Assembly: GCA_937898525.1 (NCBI GenBank)
Contig: CALCBC010000065.1
Location: 1 to 35,152, forward strand
Direction of reading: 5' to 3'
Source of the DNA: an uncultured Sphingomonadales bacterium
Lineage (GTDB): Bacteria; Pseudomonadota; Alphaproteobacteria; Sphingomonadales; Sphingomonadaceae
Length of the DNA: 35,152 nt
This document shows positions 27,113 through 34,400 of this stretch, one piece after another (position 1 is the stretch's first letter; each line of letters opens with the position of its first letter). The translations under genes were made by a program, and so were the position numbers. Below the pieces are notes generated by a model, which was not told the DNA's origin, made no database searches, and was given only the letters and a program-made list of their open reading frames with translations.

Positions 27113-27643
27113 ATGGGCCCTCGCGTGACGCTGTTCTTTCCCGATCGCCTGGCCGAAATCCGCCGCCGTCTCTCGGCAGAGGAAGAGGGCCCGGAGGCGG
27201 CCGGGCCCGACGAGGCGCGAAGCCCGCTCGCATCGCGGATGTTCCACCACGAACGCACCGGCACGTTCCGCGACGGATACGTCTTCAGGGCGGCCCCGAG
27301 CCTGCCGCCCGAGCGGCACGATGCGTCCGACTGGGGCTACTGGCGATGCGACATCGCGGACAGCGACCGGCTGACCTGGTCGGCCACGGTCAGCGTGCTG
27401 TTCGGCCTTCCCGTCGGCGCCGCGATCGACCGTGCCTGGGCGGTCGGGCGCTATCTCGCTCCGTCGCGCACAACGCTGCAGCACGTTCGCGACTTCGCCC
27501 TGCGCCACAGGCTCGGCTTCGTCCTCGATGCCGAGATCGCGCCCGAGAACCTCGGCCGTCAGTGGATCAGGATCCTCGCGGTTCCGGTCGCCGACGCCAG
27601 TGGCCGCATCGTGCGGCTACACGGGATGAAGCGCGCGCTCTGA
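27113..27643 (+). CDS. PAS-like domain protein, function unknown
   Basis: A 176-residue cytosolic protein. The second half (about 70-176) reads like a PAS fold: DWGYWRCDIADSDRLTWSAT, VSVLFGLPVGAAIDRAW, and a final strand pair RQWIRILAVPVADASGRIVR ending LHGMKRAL. The first half is polar and probably disordered or helical. There is no kinase, GGDEF or helix-turn-helix output, so it would act as a sensor or adaptor for another protein. A GTG at 27089 is an alternative start; neither has a convincing ribosome site. It converges with the diguanylate cyclase gene with only 18 bases between, which makes a functional link attractive but unproven. Confidence 0.65.
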   Translation: MGPRVTLFFPDRLAEIRRRLSAEEEGPEAAGPDEARSPLASRMFHHERTGTFRDGYVFRAAPSLPPERHDASDWGYWRCDIADSDRLTWSATVSVLFGLPVGAAIDRAWAVGRYLAPSRTTLQHVRDFALRHRLGFVLDAEIAPENLGRQWIRILAVPVADASGRIVRLHGMKRAL

Positions 27644-27661
27644 AGGCGCCCGCCGTCAGCC

Positions 27662-28756
27662 TCAGGCGAGCAGCACCTGGTTGCGGCCGGTCTGCTTGGC
27701 CCGGTAGAGCGCCTCGTCGGCGGCCTTGAGCGCAGCGCGCGGGTTGTCGGCATCGACGCGCGCCACGCCGGCCGAGAAGGTGATCCGGCCGAATGGCAGC
27801 CCGGTGTCGCGGTTGAGCAGCGAGCGGTCGGCGAGATCCTCGCGCGCCGCGTCGAGCCGGAGCTTGGCCTCCTCCGGCGTCACGTCGCGGAACAGCAGCA
27901 CGAACTCCTCGCCGCCGTGGCGCGAGACGTGGCAGCTGTCGTTCGAGTGCCGCGCGAGCACTTGCGCAATGAGCTTGAGCACCCGGTCGCCGGCGTCGTG
28001 CCCATGCGTGTCGTTGACCTGCTTGAAGTGGTCGATGTCGCAGAAGGCGAGGCTCAGCGGCTGGCCCGTCGCCGCGGCTTCGGCGCTGAGGCGAGCGAAC
28101 GCGGCTTCGAAGGCGCGTCGGTTGGGCAGCCCGGTCAGCGAGTCATGCTCGGCGTCGCGGATCGCCTTGTCCAGCCGCCGGCGCAGCGTCTTTGCCTCAC
28201 GCTCGCGCTCGCGCAGGTCAGCCTCGGCGCGGCGCGTGCGCTCGGCCATCGCCCGCGCCAGGGCGGCGAGCCGCGCGGTCCGATCCGTGGCCCGGTCGGC
28301 GTCTTCGAGCTCGACCACGTGGCGGTCGAGGTCGGTGCTGTATTCCTGCGTCGCGTTGCGCGCCGCCGTCGCGGTCTGAGTGAACTTGCGCACGCCCTGA
28401 TCGAGCTCGGCGAGCATCGCCCGCAGGTCGTCGCCGCCCGCCTCCGCGCCGTGCTCGGCAGCGATCTCGTCGATCCACGCCTGGGTGATGCGCTCGCCGT
28501 CCGCCGCCCGCGCCGCGATCCGGCGATAGAGACCGGGAGACGTGCCCGAGAAGGCTTCCCAGGCGAACGCCAGGTTCGCCGGGTTCACCGCGAGGTCATG
28601 ACGCAGCAGGAAGCTGCTGATGTCCTCGAGCAGCTGGCGGCGCTCGCTCTCGACGCAGCGCTTGAGCCCGCCGTTCGCCGGACGCGCATTCGCGTCATCC
28701 CGCGTGCGTCGAAACGGGACCAGCTGCGTCAGCGAAAACAGGCCGAGCTCGGACAT
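27662..28756 (-). CDS. Diguanylate cyclase (GGDEF domain)
   Basis: The 364-residue cytosolic protein has a helical N-terminal region (about 35-200, ending in a charged coiled coil RAMAERTRRAEADLREREREA) and a GGDEF domain (about 203-364) with DSLTGLPNRRAFE, CDIDHFKQVNDTHGHDAGD and the active loop SRHGGEEFVLLF (GGEEF 281-285). The signature is intact, so c-di-GMP synthesis is expected. The four residues where the inhibitory RxxD site should lie (272-275) read NDSC, so product inhibition at that site is probably absent. The N-terminal part likely senses or binds a partner. It is transcribed toward the PAS-like gene and divergent from the membrane protein at 28963. Confidence 0.93.
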   Translation of the reverse strand: MSELGLFSLTQLVPFRRTRDDANARPANGGLKRCVESERRQLLEDISSFLLRHDLAVNPANLAFAWEAFSGTSPGLYRRIAARAADGERITQAWIDEIAAEHGAEAGGDDLRAMLAELDQGVRKFTQTATAARNATQEYSTDLDRHVVELEDADRATDRTARLAALARAMAERTRRAEADLREREREAKTLRRRLDKAIRDAEHDSLTGLPNRRAFEAAFARLSAEAAATGQPLSLAFCDIDHFKQVNDTHGHDAGDRVLKLIAQVLARHSNDSCHVSRHGGEEFVLLFRDVTPEEAKLRLDAAREDLADRSLLNRDTGLPFGRITFSAGVARVDADNPRAALKAADEALYRAKQTGRNQVLLA

Positions 28757-28822
28757 GCCGAAGAGGACGGCAGAACCGCCGCATGATTTAGGGCGTGGAA
28801 AGGATGTTCGGTGACTCTATCC

Positions 28823-28839
28823 GCGGGCCGGCGGCCCGC
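28823..28839. repeat. GC-rich perfect hairpin in a divergent gap
   Basis: GCGGGCC and GGCCCGC flank GGC. The site lies in the 206-base gap between the diguanylate cyclase and the membrane protein gene, about 65 bases upstream of the cyclase start. It may be a regulatory structure or a small palindromic repeat. I see no other clear signal in this gap. Confidence 0.35.
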
Positions 28840-28962
28840 CGAAGCGCGCGCCGCGTTCCGAAGGATTTTCACAAGTCTCCGAATGCAGCGACCGGACGGA
28901 AGTGCGGCTTGACTCTGCCACCGATCGGCCGAGGGTGGGACCGTTCCAGGGAGGGGAGCGCC

Positions 28963-29631
28963 ATGAACGTCCCGACGCCGCCGCGAAGCCTGAAGATCGG
29001 CACCATCATCGACAAGACTCTCGGGGTGCTCGAGCTCAACGTCCGCCCAGTCCTGCTCTTCATCGCCGGACTGACGCTCGCGAACGGGGCGATCACCTAC
29101 TTCACGCGCGACATGACCCGGGCCACCGATGCGCTGGTCCTCGCGATCGCGGCCTTCGCGATCGGGATCGTCGCCTCGTACCTGCTGCTCTCGGCCGCGG
29201 TCCGGCGCACCGGGCTTGGCTCGCGGACGGCCGACGATACCTTCCTGCCCTATTGCCTGATGTCGATCCTGGCGATTCTCGGCATTCTCGGCGGATTGAT
29301 CCTGCTCATCCTCCCGGGCCTCGTGATCATGGCCCGCTGGATGCTTGCCGGAACGCTCGTGATCGCTCGCGGCGACGGCGCAAAGCAGTCGCTCGGCGAA
29401 AGCTGGGAGCGGACCCGCGGCGCCGAGTTCTCGATCCTGGTCGCGCTGCTGGCACTGGTGATCGGGCCGATCGCAGTATCGATCGCCTGCGGTATCCTGT
29501 TCGACCCGGCGGACCCGGTCGGCATCGGCATCTCGCAGCTCGCGTCGAGCGCGACGAGCGCGGTGATCCAGATGATGGGCGTGGCGCTCTACGGACTGAT
29601 CATCGGCTTGCCGGGGAAGTCGGCCGATTGA
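28963..29631 (+). CDS. Multi-pass inner-membrane protein, function unknown
   Basis: A 222-residue hydrophobic protein with about five to six membrane segments: VRPVLLFIAGLTLANGAITY (about 28-47), ALVLAIAAFAIGIVASYLLL, FLPYCLMSILAILGILGGLI, LLILPGLVIMARWML, FSILVALLALVIGPIAVSIA and a final AVIQMMGVALYGLIIGLP. The GILGGLILLILPGLVIMARW plus LAGTLVIARGDGAKQSLGES pattern is like the YciC/glycerophosphodiesterase-associated membrane domain (a helix, a Pro-Gly kink, then a Ser-rich loop with W-E-R-T). No enzymatic residues can be assigned. It has the strongest ribosome site in the window (GGAGGGGAGCGCC before ATG). Confidence 0.8.
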   Translation: MNVPTPPRSLKIGTIIDKTLGVLELNVRPVLLFIAGLTLANGAITYFTRDMTRATDALVLAIAAFAIGIVASYLLLSAAVRRTGLGSRTADDTFLPYCLMSILAILGILGGLILLILPGLVIMARWMLAGTLVIARGDGAKQSLGESWERTRGAEFSILVALLALVIGPIAVSIACGILFDPADPVGIGISQLASSATSAVIQMMGVALYGLIIGLPGKSAD

Positions 29632-29718
29632 TCGCCGCACCGCCGCCCCTTCCCGCGAGCGGGGGCTGGCGAAGCGGGCCCGACGCGGGCTAGATCGCGG
29701 CAGAACGGGGAGAGTGAG

Positions 29719-30729
29719 ATGAGGAAAGCGATTCGCGCGGGATTCGCCGCGCTGGCCATCGGCTTCGCCACAGCGGGTGCGGCGCAGGTGCCGGAAGTCC
29801 AGCACGAATGCCAGCGCGCCTGCCTCGAGGGGTTCGTCGACCGCTACCTGCAGGCGATGGCCGACGGCAATGTCGACCCGGAACTGTTCGCGCCGACCGC
29901 CCGGTTCACCGAGAACGGCATCGAGCTGCCGCTCGGCAACGAAGGGCTGTGGGCGACCACCAGCGCGGTGGGCAACTACAAGTTCTACGTGCCCGACGTG
30001 GAGACCCAGCAGGTCGCCTTCCTCGGTACCGTGTTCGAGCAGGCGTCGAGCTCGGCAACCGGCCCGGCGCGCGAGCCCGAGGCCGTCGGCCTGTCGCTGC
30101 GGCTGAGGATCGTCGACGGCAAGATCACCGAGATCGAGCAGATCGCCGCGCGCCCCGACCGGCCGCTCGGCGCGGGGGCTGCGGCGCCGAGCAGCCCGTT
30201 CCCCGCGACCGGCGCCGCAGTCGAGGCGATGGGCTCACCGCATCCGATCTTCCTGGAGGCCGTGCCCGAAGCCGAGCGCATGAGCCGCGCCGATCTGATC
30301 GCGGTGGGGAACGCCTACTTCGAGGCGGTCGAGCGCAACACCGGCAAGGACTACTACCCGTTCACCGACGACTGCCTGCGTTACGAGAACGGGGTCATCG
30401 TCGTCGGTCCGCCCGGAACGATCGGGATGCGCGGACAGCCGGTGCAGGGCTGCAAGGAACAGCTCGAGACGTCGTTGATCGGCGCGGTGACCAGCATCCG
30501 CGACCGACGCTTCGTCGCGGTCGACCGCGAGCGCGGGATCGTGTTCGCTTTCGCATTCTTCGATCACCGGCCGATCAACTGGACCTGGCAGCTCGGCGAG
30601 CTGTTCAAGATCGAGAACAACCAGATTCGCCGGATCGAGGCGATCTTCATCCGCGGCCCCTACGGCATCTGTTCCGGCTGGAGCACGTACCAGCAGTGCC
30701 GCAGCGAAGAACCCCAGGACGTTCGCTGA
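29719..30729 (+). CDS. Secreted protein with two NTF2-like halves (paralogue 2)
   Basis: A 336-residue exported protein with signal peptide (MRKAIRAGFAALAIGFATAG, cleaved near AGAAQ). The mature part starts HECQRACLEGFVDRYLQAMA, then ARFTENGIELPLGNEGLW, the opening of an NTF2/SnoaL-like domain with two Cys. A second half starts near 195 (RADLIAVGNAYFEAVERNTG, CLRYENGVIVVGPP) and ends with RRIEAIFIRGPYGICSGW. The architecture repeats that at 24844 and 30864. The conserved FTENG and ECxRxC positions suggest a shared ancestor and possibly a shared ligand type. A GGGGAGAGTGAG site precedes the ATG. It is separated from the next paralogue by a repeat. Confidence 0.82.
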   Translation: MRKAIRAGFAALAIGFATAGAAQVPEVQHECQRACLEGFVDRYLQAMADGNVDPELFAPTARFTENGIELPLGNEGLWATTSAVGNYKFYVPDVETQQVAFLGTVFEQASSSATGPAREPEAVGLSLRLRIVDGKITEIEQIAARPDRPLGAGAAAPSSPFPATGAAVEAMGSPHPIFLEAVPEAERMSRADLIAVGNAYFEAVERNTGKDYYPFTDDCLRYENGVIVVGPPGTIGMRGQPVQGCKEQLETSLIGAVTSIRDRRFVAVDRERGIVFAFAFFDHRPINWTWQLGELFKIENNQIRRIEAIFIRGPYGICSGWSTYQQCRSEEPQDVR

Positions 30730-30731
30730 CG

Positions 30732-30811
30732 CCCTTCGAGAGGTTCAGGATGAGCGGGGGCAGGCGAGTGAAGAGCAGAAGAGTTCGCTCGTGGTGAGCC
30801 TGTCGAACCAC
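30732..30811. repeat. Inverted repeat of the TTCGACAGGCTCA type
   Basis: CCCTTCGAGAGGTTCAGGAT (30732-30751) with GAGCG following, and CGCTCGTGGTGAGCC (30786-30800) continuing as TGTCGAACCACG, form an imperfect inverted repeat with about 30 bases between. This unit is abundant in sphingomonad genomes as I remember it. One half-unit-like segment is found at 81-107. Confidence 0.75.
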
Positions 30812-30863
30812 GCAAGCGCCGCGCCCGCGCACCGGGCGCAAGATCGGGATGGGAGGAGCGAGA

Positions 30864-31748
30864 ATGATCAGGAAGACCCTTCTGGCCGGGCTGCTCGCCT
30901 GCGCTGCGACACCGGCGCTGGCGCAGGGCGGGCCGCCGCCGAGCCCCTGGGCCCCGCTGCAGGACCGGCCGACATGCACCCGCGACGAGCTCAAGGCGGC
31001 GAGCGCCGCCTACGTCGAGGCGCAGCGGACGGGTGACATCGGCAAGCTGCCGCTGCACGAGAAGGTCCGTTTCCTCGAGAACATGACCGACGTCGATCGC
31101 GGCGCCGGGCTATGGAACACCGCGCTGCCGATCGCCAACGCGATGAGCTTCCACGACGACAAGCGCTGCAAGACCTTCACCGAAATCATCGTCACAGAGG
31201 GCGGCACGCCGTACATCCTCGGCACGCGGCTGTACCTGCACGAAGGCAAGGTGATCCGCGTCGACAGCATCGTCACCAAGACCGGCGACTGGCTGTTCAA
31301 CGCCAACGCCTTCCTCAAGTATACGAAACAGGAGAACTGGGAACCGCTCCACCCGTACCAGCGGACGCCGGAATCCGAGATGATCCGCGGCGCCAACGCC
31401 TATCTCGACGGCTTCTCCGACAAGTTTACCGATATCCCGTGGGGCGTGCCCTGCGCGCGGCTCGAGGGCGGCGCCTACACCAACCGGGAGAACAGCCCGA
31501 CCGCCAGTTGCGAGGTCGGCATGCCGCCGGGCGTGCTCTACATCGTCAACCGCGACTACCTCGTCGACGAGGAAATGGGGGTGATCAACGTGTTCTGCCG
31601 CTTCGGCAGCTCCACCGGCGGACCCGACTCGCACACCTTCCGCTATGTCGACGGCAAGTTCCGCCAGATCCACACGCTGACTGCGATCCCCGGACCGCAG
31701 GTCGATGACGACGGCGCGCCGATCCGGGTCGATCCGAACGCGAGCTGA
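30864..31748 (+). CDS. Secreted protein with two NTF2-like halves (paralogue 3)
   Basis: A 294-residue exported protein, signal peptide MIRKTLLAGLLACAATPALA (cleaved before QGG). The first half (about 35-160) has CTRDELKAASAAYVEAQRTG, DIGKLPLHEKVRFLENM and GKVIRVDSIVTKTGDW. The second half (about 175-285) has EMIRGANAYLDGFSDKFTDI, CARLEGGAYTNREN and YVDGKFRQIHTLTAIPG. This matches the two-half layout of the genes at 24844 and 29719, with more divergent sequence. The ATG at 30864 is favoured over an in-frame ATG at 30849 because GGAGGAG lies five bases upstream. Function is unknown; a ligand-binding or isomerase-like role is typical of the fold. Confidence 0.8.
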   Translation: MIRKTLLAGLLACAATPALAQGGPPPSPWAPLQDRPTCTRDELKAASAAYVEAQRTGDIGKLPLHEKVRFLENMTDVDRGAGLWNTALPIANAMSFHDDKRCKTFTEIIVTEGGTPYILGTRLYLHEGKVIRVDSIVTKTGDWLFNANAFLKYTKQENWEPLHPYQRTPESEMIRGANAYLDGFSDKFTDIPWGVPCARLEGGAYTNRENSPTASCEVGMPPGVLYIVNRDYLVDEEMGVINVFCRFGSSTGGPDSHTFRYVDGKFRQIHTLTAIPGPQVDDDGAPIRVDPNAS

Positions 31749-31855
31749 GCCTCAAGGAGCGGGCGGAGCCTGCAGTCGATGGTTGCGGATGACACGGGCT
31801 CGGGATTAGAGGAGTCCGAGCGCCTTCAGGCGCGTTTGAAGGGGGCCAGCCGCAC

Positions 31856-33103
31856 ATGAAGAGGTTTCATCTCGCCGCCATCTCGGCAGCAGCCTGCGCG
31901 GTCGCGCTCGGCGCAGTGCCGGCATTGTCGCAGCAGGTCGGGACCGGCAGGACGATCGCCCGCTACACGATGGACGCCGGGACCACGTCGGGCATGATGG
32001 CGATGGGCCAGGGGGGCGGAGTCGGCGCGGCAATGTCGATGCTGCGCGGTGGCGGCAACAACGTCGCGCACGACCTGACCCTGCGGCTCGGTTCGACCCA
32101 GTCGGCGAACCCGGCGGAGGCCGACCACTTCATGCCGCAAGGTGCGAAGCTCGGCCGGTCGGTGCGGCTGCTCGGCGAGCGCGTCCAGTCGACCCCGCGC
32201 GAAGGCACGCCGGGAACGATTCCGCAGATGCCCGAAGGCCGGCTGCTGCTGTTCTGGGGCTGCGGCGAGCATGCCGGCCCGGGCCAGCCGGTGGTCATCG
32301 ACTTCTCCAGGATGGCGCGCGGCGAAATCCCGCCCGGACTCCTGGCCACCGGGATCGACCTGCCCGATGCCTGGACGGTGACCTCGGCCAACAGCACGAG
32401 CTACGCCGACTGGCCGAACGCACGCGATTCGAAGGCCGTTCCGGCCGACTCGTCGCTGCTCGGCGAGCACCGTATCGCCGGCAACTTCGCGCCCGAGATC
32501 AAGTTCACTCTGGCCGAGGACTTCATGCCGGCACTGCGTGCAACCTCGCGCGACACGGCGAGCGGGGCGATCGGGCTGAGCTGGAACGCGCTGGAGAAGG
32601 CAACCGGCTACTATGCCTGGGCGATCGGCACCAATCCCGACCAGCGCGGCAATTCGCGCGACATGGTCTGGTGGACTTCGTCATCGACCCAGCAGTTCGG
32701 CGGGCCAATGTCGGACTGGCTTTCGCCGGCGGCGGTCGCCCGGCTGATCCAGGCCGGCACCGTGATGCCGCCGAGCCAGACGGAGTGCACGATCCCCGCC
32801 GAGGTCAAGCAGGCGGGCGGGCCGATGCTGATGACCCAGCTGTTCGCCTACGGCCCCGAGGCCAACTTCTCGTGGCCCGAACGTCCGGCCAACGCCCCGC
32901 GCGACTGGCAGCCCGACTGGATCACCCGCGTGCGCTTCCGCTCGAACACGATGCTGATGCACGGCATGCCCGGGATGGGCGGGTTCGAGGGCGGCTCGAG
33001 CGAGACCGAGGAACGCAGCGAGGCGCCGCCGCAGAACACGCTGCCGCGCTGCCGCGGGGGCCTGCGCGGGATCGCGGAACGCGCCGCCGGGCTCTGCCAG
33101 TAG
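31856..33103 (+). CDS. Secreted protein of unknown function
   Basis: A 415-residue exported protein (signal peptide MKRFHLAAISAAACAVALGA to about residue 25, cleaved near ALSQ). It has a Gly/Met-rich stretch (SGMMAMGQGGGVGAAMSMLR, 45-64), HFMPQGAKLG, RLLLFWGCGEHAGPGQPVVI (128-147), a domain with SGAIGLSWNALEKATGYYAW like a fibronectin type III strand pattern, and a C-terminal Met-rich MLMHGMPGMGGFEGG. Met-rich stretches can bind metals, but no site can be assigned. The 107-base leader holds two small overlapping hairpins (31798-31821 and 31820-31833). The ribosome site AAGGGGG is a little far from the ATG. A very stable hairpin follows it. I do not recognise a named family. Confidence 0.8.
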   Translation: MKRFHLAAISAAACAVALGAVPALSQQVGTGRTIARYTMDAGTTSGMMAMGQGGGVGAAMSMLRGGGNNVAHDLTLRLGSTQSANPAEADHFMPQGAKLGRSVRLLGERVQSTPREGTPGTIPQMPEGRLLLFWGCGEHAGPGQPVVIDFSRMARGEIPPGLLATGIDLPDAWTVTSANSTSYADWPNARDSKAVPADSSLLGEHRIAGNFAPEIKFTLAEDFMPALRATSRDTASGAIGLSWNALEKATGYYAWAIGTNPDQRGNSRDMVWWTSSSTQQFGGPMSDWLSPAAVARLIQAGTVMPPSQTECTIPAEVKQAGGPMLMTQLFAYGPEANFSWPERPANAPRDWQPDWITRVRFRSNTMLMHGMPGMGGFEGGSSETEERSEAPPQNTLPRCRGGLRGIAERAAGLCQ

Positions 33104-33120
33104 GCAGACGCTGAATCAGC

Positions 33121-33157
33121 CGGGAGCCGGGGTGGAAAGCTTCCACCGCGGCTCCCG
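33121..33157 (+). terminator. Strong intrinsic-type hairpin after the gene at 31856
   Basis: CGGGAGCCG (33121-33129) pairs with CGGCTCCCG (33149-33157); after one mismatch the stem continues with GGTGGAA/TTCCACC around a three-base AGC loop. Sixteen pairs and one mismatch make it very stable. There is no T run after it, so it may end transcription with Rho help or protect the 3' end. Confidence 0.6.
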
Positions 33158-33214
33158 CGCGCGCGTTGGGCATCCGGAGCCGGGCGACGCGAAGACCGAA
33201 CGCCAAGTCATGGA

Positions 33215-33252
33215 TTTAGAAATGGCTGTCGTTTTATGACGGCTTTTCTAAA
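33215..33252 (+). other. AT-rich stem-loop in the leader region
   Basis: TTTAGAAATGGCTGTC (33215-33230) pairs with GACGGCTTTTCTAAA (33238-33252) with one bulged base and two G-U pairs around loop GTTTTAT. It sits in a 250-base gap (33104-33354) that is far more AT-rich than the rest of the window. A T run follows (33266-33270). It could be the terminator of an upstream message or a leader element of the gene at 33355. Confidence 0.55.
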
Positions 33253-33316
33253 AGCATCGACTCCGTTTTTCCTGATCTATTATTATGACGGCCTCGACTC
33301 GGGCGCATAATCAATA

Positions 33317-33356
33317 ATGACAGACGTCGTTCGTAGCTCCGACAGGAGGCTGTCAT
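33317..33356 (+). promoter_or_regulatory. Ribosome-site hairpins in front of the gene at 33355
   Basis: GACAGGAGGCTGTC (33341-33354) is a perfect five-pair hairpin whose loop holds GAGG, the core of the AGGAGG ribosome site five bases before the ATG. ATGACAG (33317-33323) can instead pair with CTGTCAT (33350-33356), covering the start codon. Both pairings use CTGTC, so they exclude each other and both would hide the start. Whether either forms in the cell is not known. Confidence 0.5.
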
Positions 33357-34383
33357 GACTTCGATGCGCATCATTTCGACCAAGACGCCGGCACCAGGAT
33401 GGGTCGGCGGATTCTCGAGCTCCAACCCGGCGTTCGCCTATCCGGACCCCGACCTGTCGTCGCTGCCCATGCTCGACAACATGGCCAACATCCCGCTGCT
33501 CAAGCGCCAGCTCGACGTGCTGTGGCCCGAGTTCAGCTGGCAGACGGTGATGGGCGACGAGGATTCGCGCTGCTACCAGATGTTCGCGCCCGACATCTCG
33601 CGCGCGGGCTATACCGACGCCGGACGGATCTACTCGATCATCTGCCCGCAGCAGGGCGCCTATTCGCCGACTTTCGGCGACCTCAACATCGAGGTGACCG
33701 TCACCGGTCAGCGCGGCTGGGTCAACGAGTCGACGCCCAGACTCGACTACGACCTCGTTGCCGCGGACATGACGGTGACCGGCAAGATCTGGTTCGGCGC
33801 CGTGGCCAAGACGCGCCGGCTGTACAAGCTGCTCGAACTGATCTTCGCCGAGGAGGGCTTGCCGTTCCCGCTCGACAAGGCGCACGCGATCCAGGTGACG
33901 CTGCACCATGTCGGCGACCCGTCCAACCCGATCATCTCGGTGCGCTCGGGCATCAACCAGGCCTTCAAGAACCCGAACTTCGCGACCCACGAGAAGGAGG
34001 CGTGGGCCGTGGCCAACGTCGCCGTCGAGATCGGTCCGATCCTCAAGCACGGCATCCCGATGGTCGACGAATTCAACGCCCTGGTGATGGACGTGTTCAA
34101 CCTTGCCTCGGGCAACCTGCTCTCACCCGGGAACGTGCTGACCTGGAACGTCTGGCTCGATGCGCCAACGCTGGTCGACCAGGCCGAGTGGAAGGCCCAC
34201 GCCGAGTACTGGCGGGAATCCCTCGACACCGGTCACGGCAGCCCCGACGGGCCCGGCAGGCCCCCGCGCTACTTCGACGGACGGCCGTTCGAACCCGGCG
34301 AGCAGGTGATCGAGAAGGAGCTGGACCTGTTCAAGGCATGGCTGAAGAAGCACGTTCCCTGGCTGACCGACCTCGCTGCCTAG
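33355..34383 (+). CDS. Conserved-looking cytosolic protein, unrecognised
   Basis: A 342-residue protein without signal peptide or membrane segment. I cannot place it in a family. Visible features are an N-terminal PGWVGGFSSSNPAFAYPDPD, an alpha/beta-looking middle (RIYSIICPQQGAYSPTFGDL, KIWFGAVAKTRRLYKLLELI, AIQVTLHHVGDPSNPIISVR) and a C-terminal acidic/basic helix (EQVIEKELDLFKAWLKKHVP). Composition and codon use look like the rest of the window, so it is a real gene in this background. Its leader is AT-rich with a stem-loop and ribosome-site hairpins, which suggests post-transcriptional control. It converges on the esterase gene with 17 bases between. The start is fixed by the AGGAGG site. 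Confidence 0.75.
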   Translation: MTSMRIISTKTPAPGWVGGFSSSNPAFAYPDPDLSSLPMLDNMANIPLLKRQLDVLWPEFSWQTVMGDEDSRCYQMFAPDISRAGYTDAGRIYSIICPQQGAYSPTFGDLNIEVTVTGQRGWVNESTPRLDYDLVAADMTVTGKIWFGAVAKTRRLYKLLELIFAEEGLPFPLDKAHAIQVTLHHVGDPSNPIISVRSGINQAFKNPNFATHEKEAWAVANVAVEIGPILKHGIPMVDEFNALVMDVFNLASGNLLSPGNVLTWNVWLDAPTLVDQAEWKAHAEYWRESLDTGHGSPDGPGRPPRYFDGRPFEPGEQVIEKELDLFKAWLKKHVPWLTDLAA

Positions 34384-34400
34384 CGCGTCGGGTCGGACCG

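Noticed and set aside
29652..29663. CCCGC/GCGGG mini-hairpin after the membrane protein gene as a terminator
   Set aside because: The stem has five pairs with a two-base loop and no T run, too weak to call.
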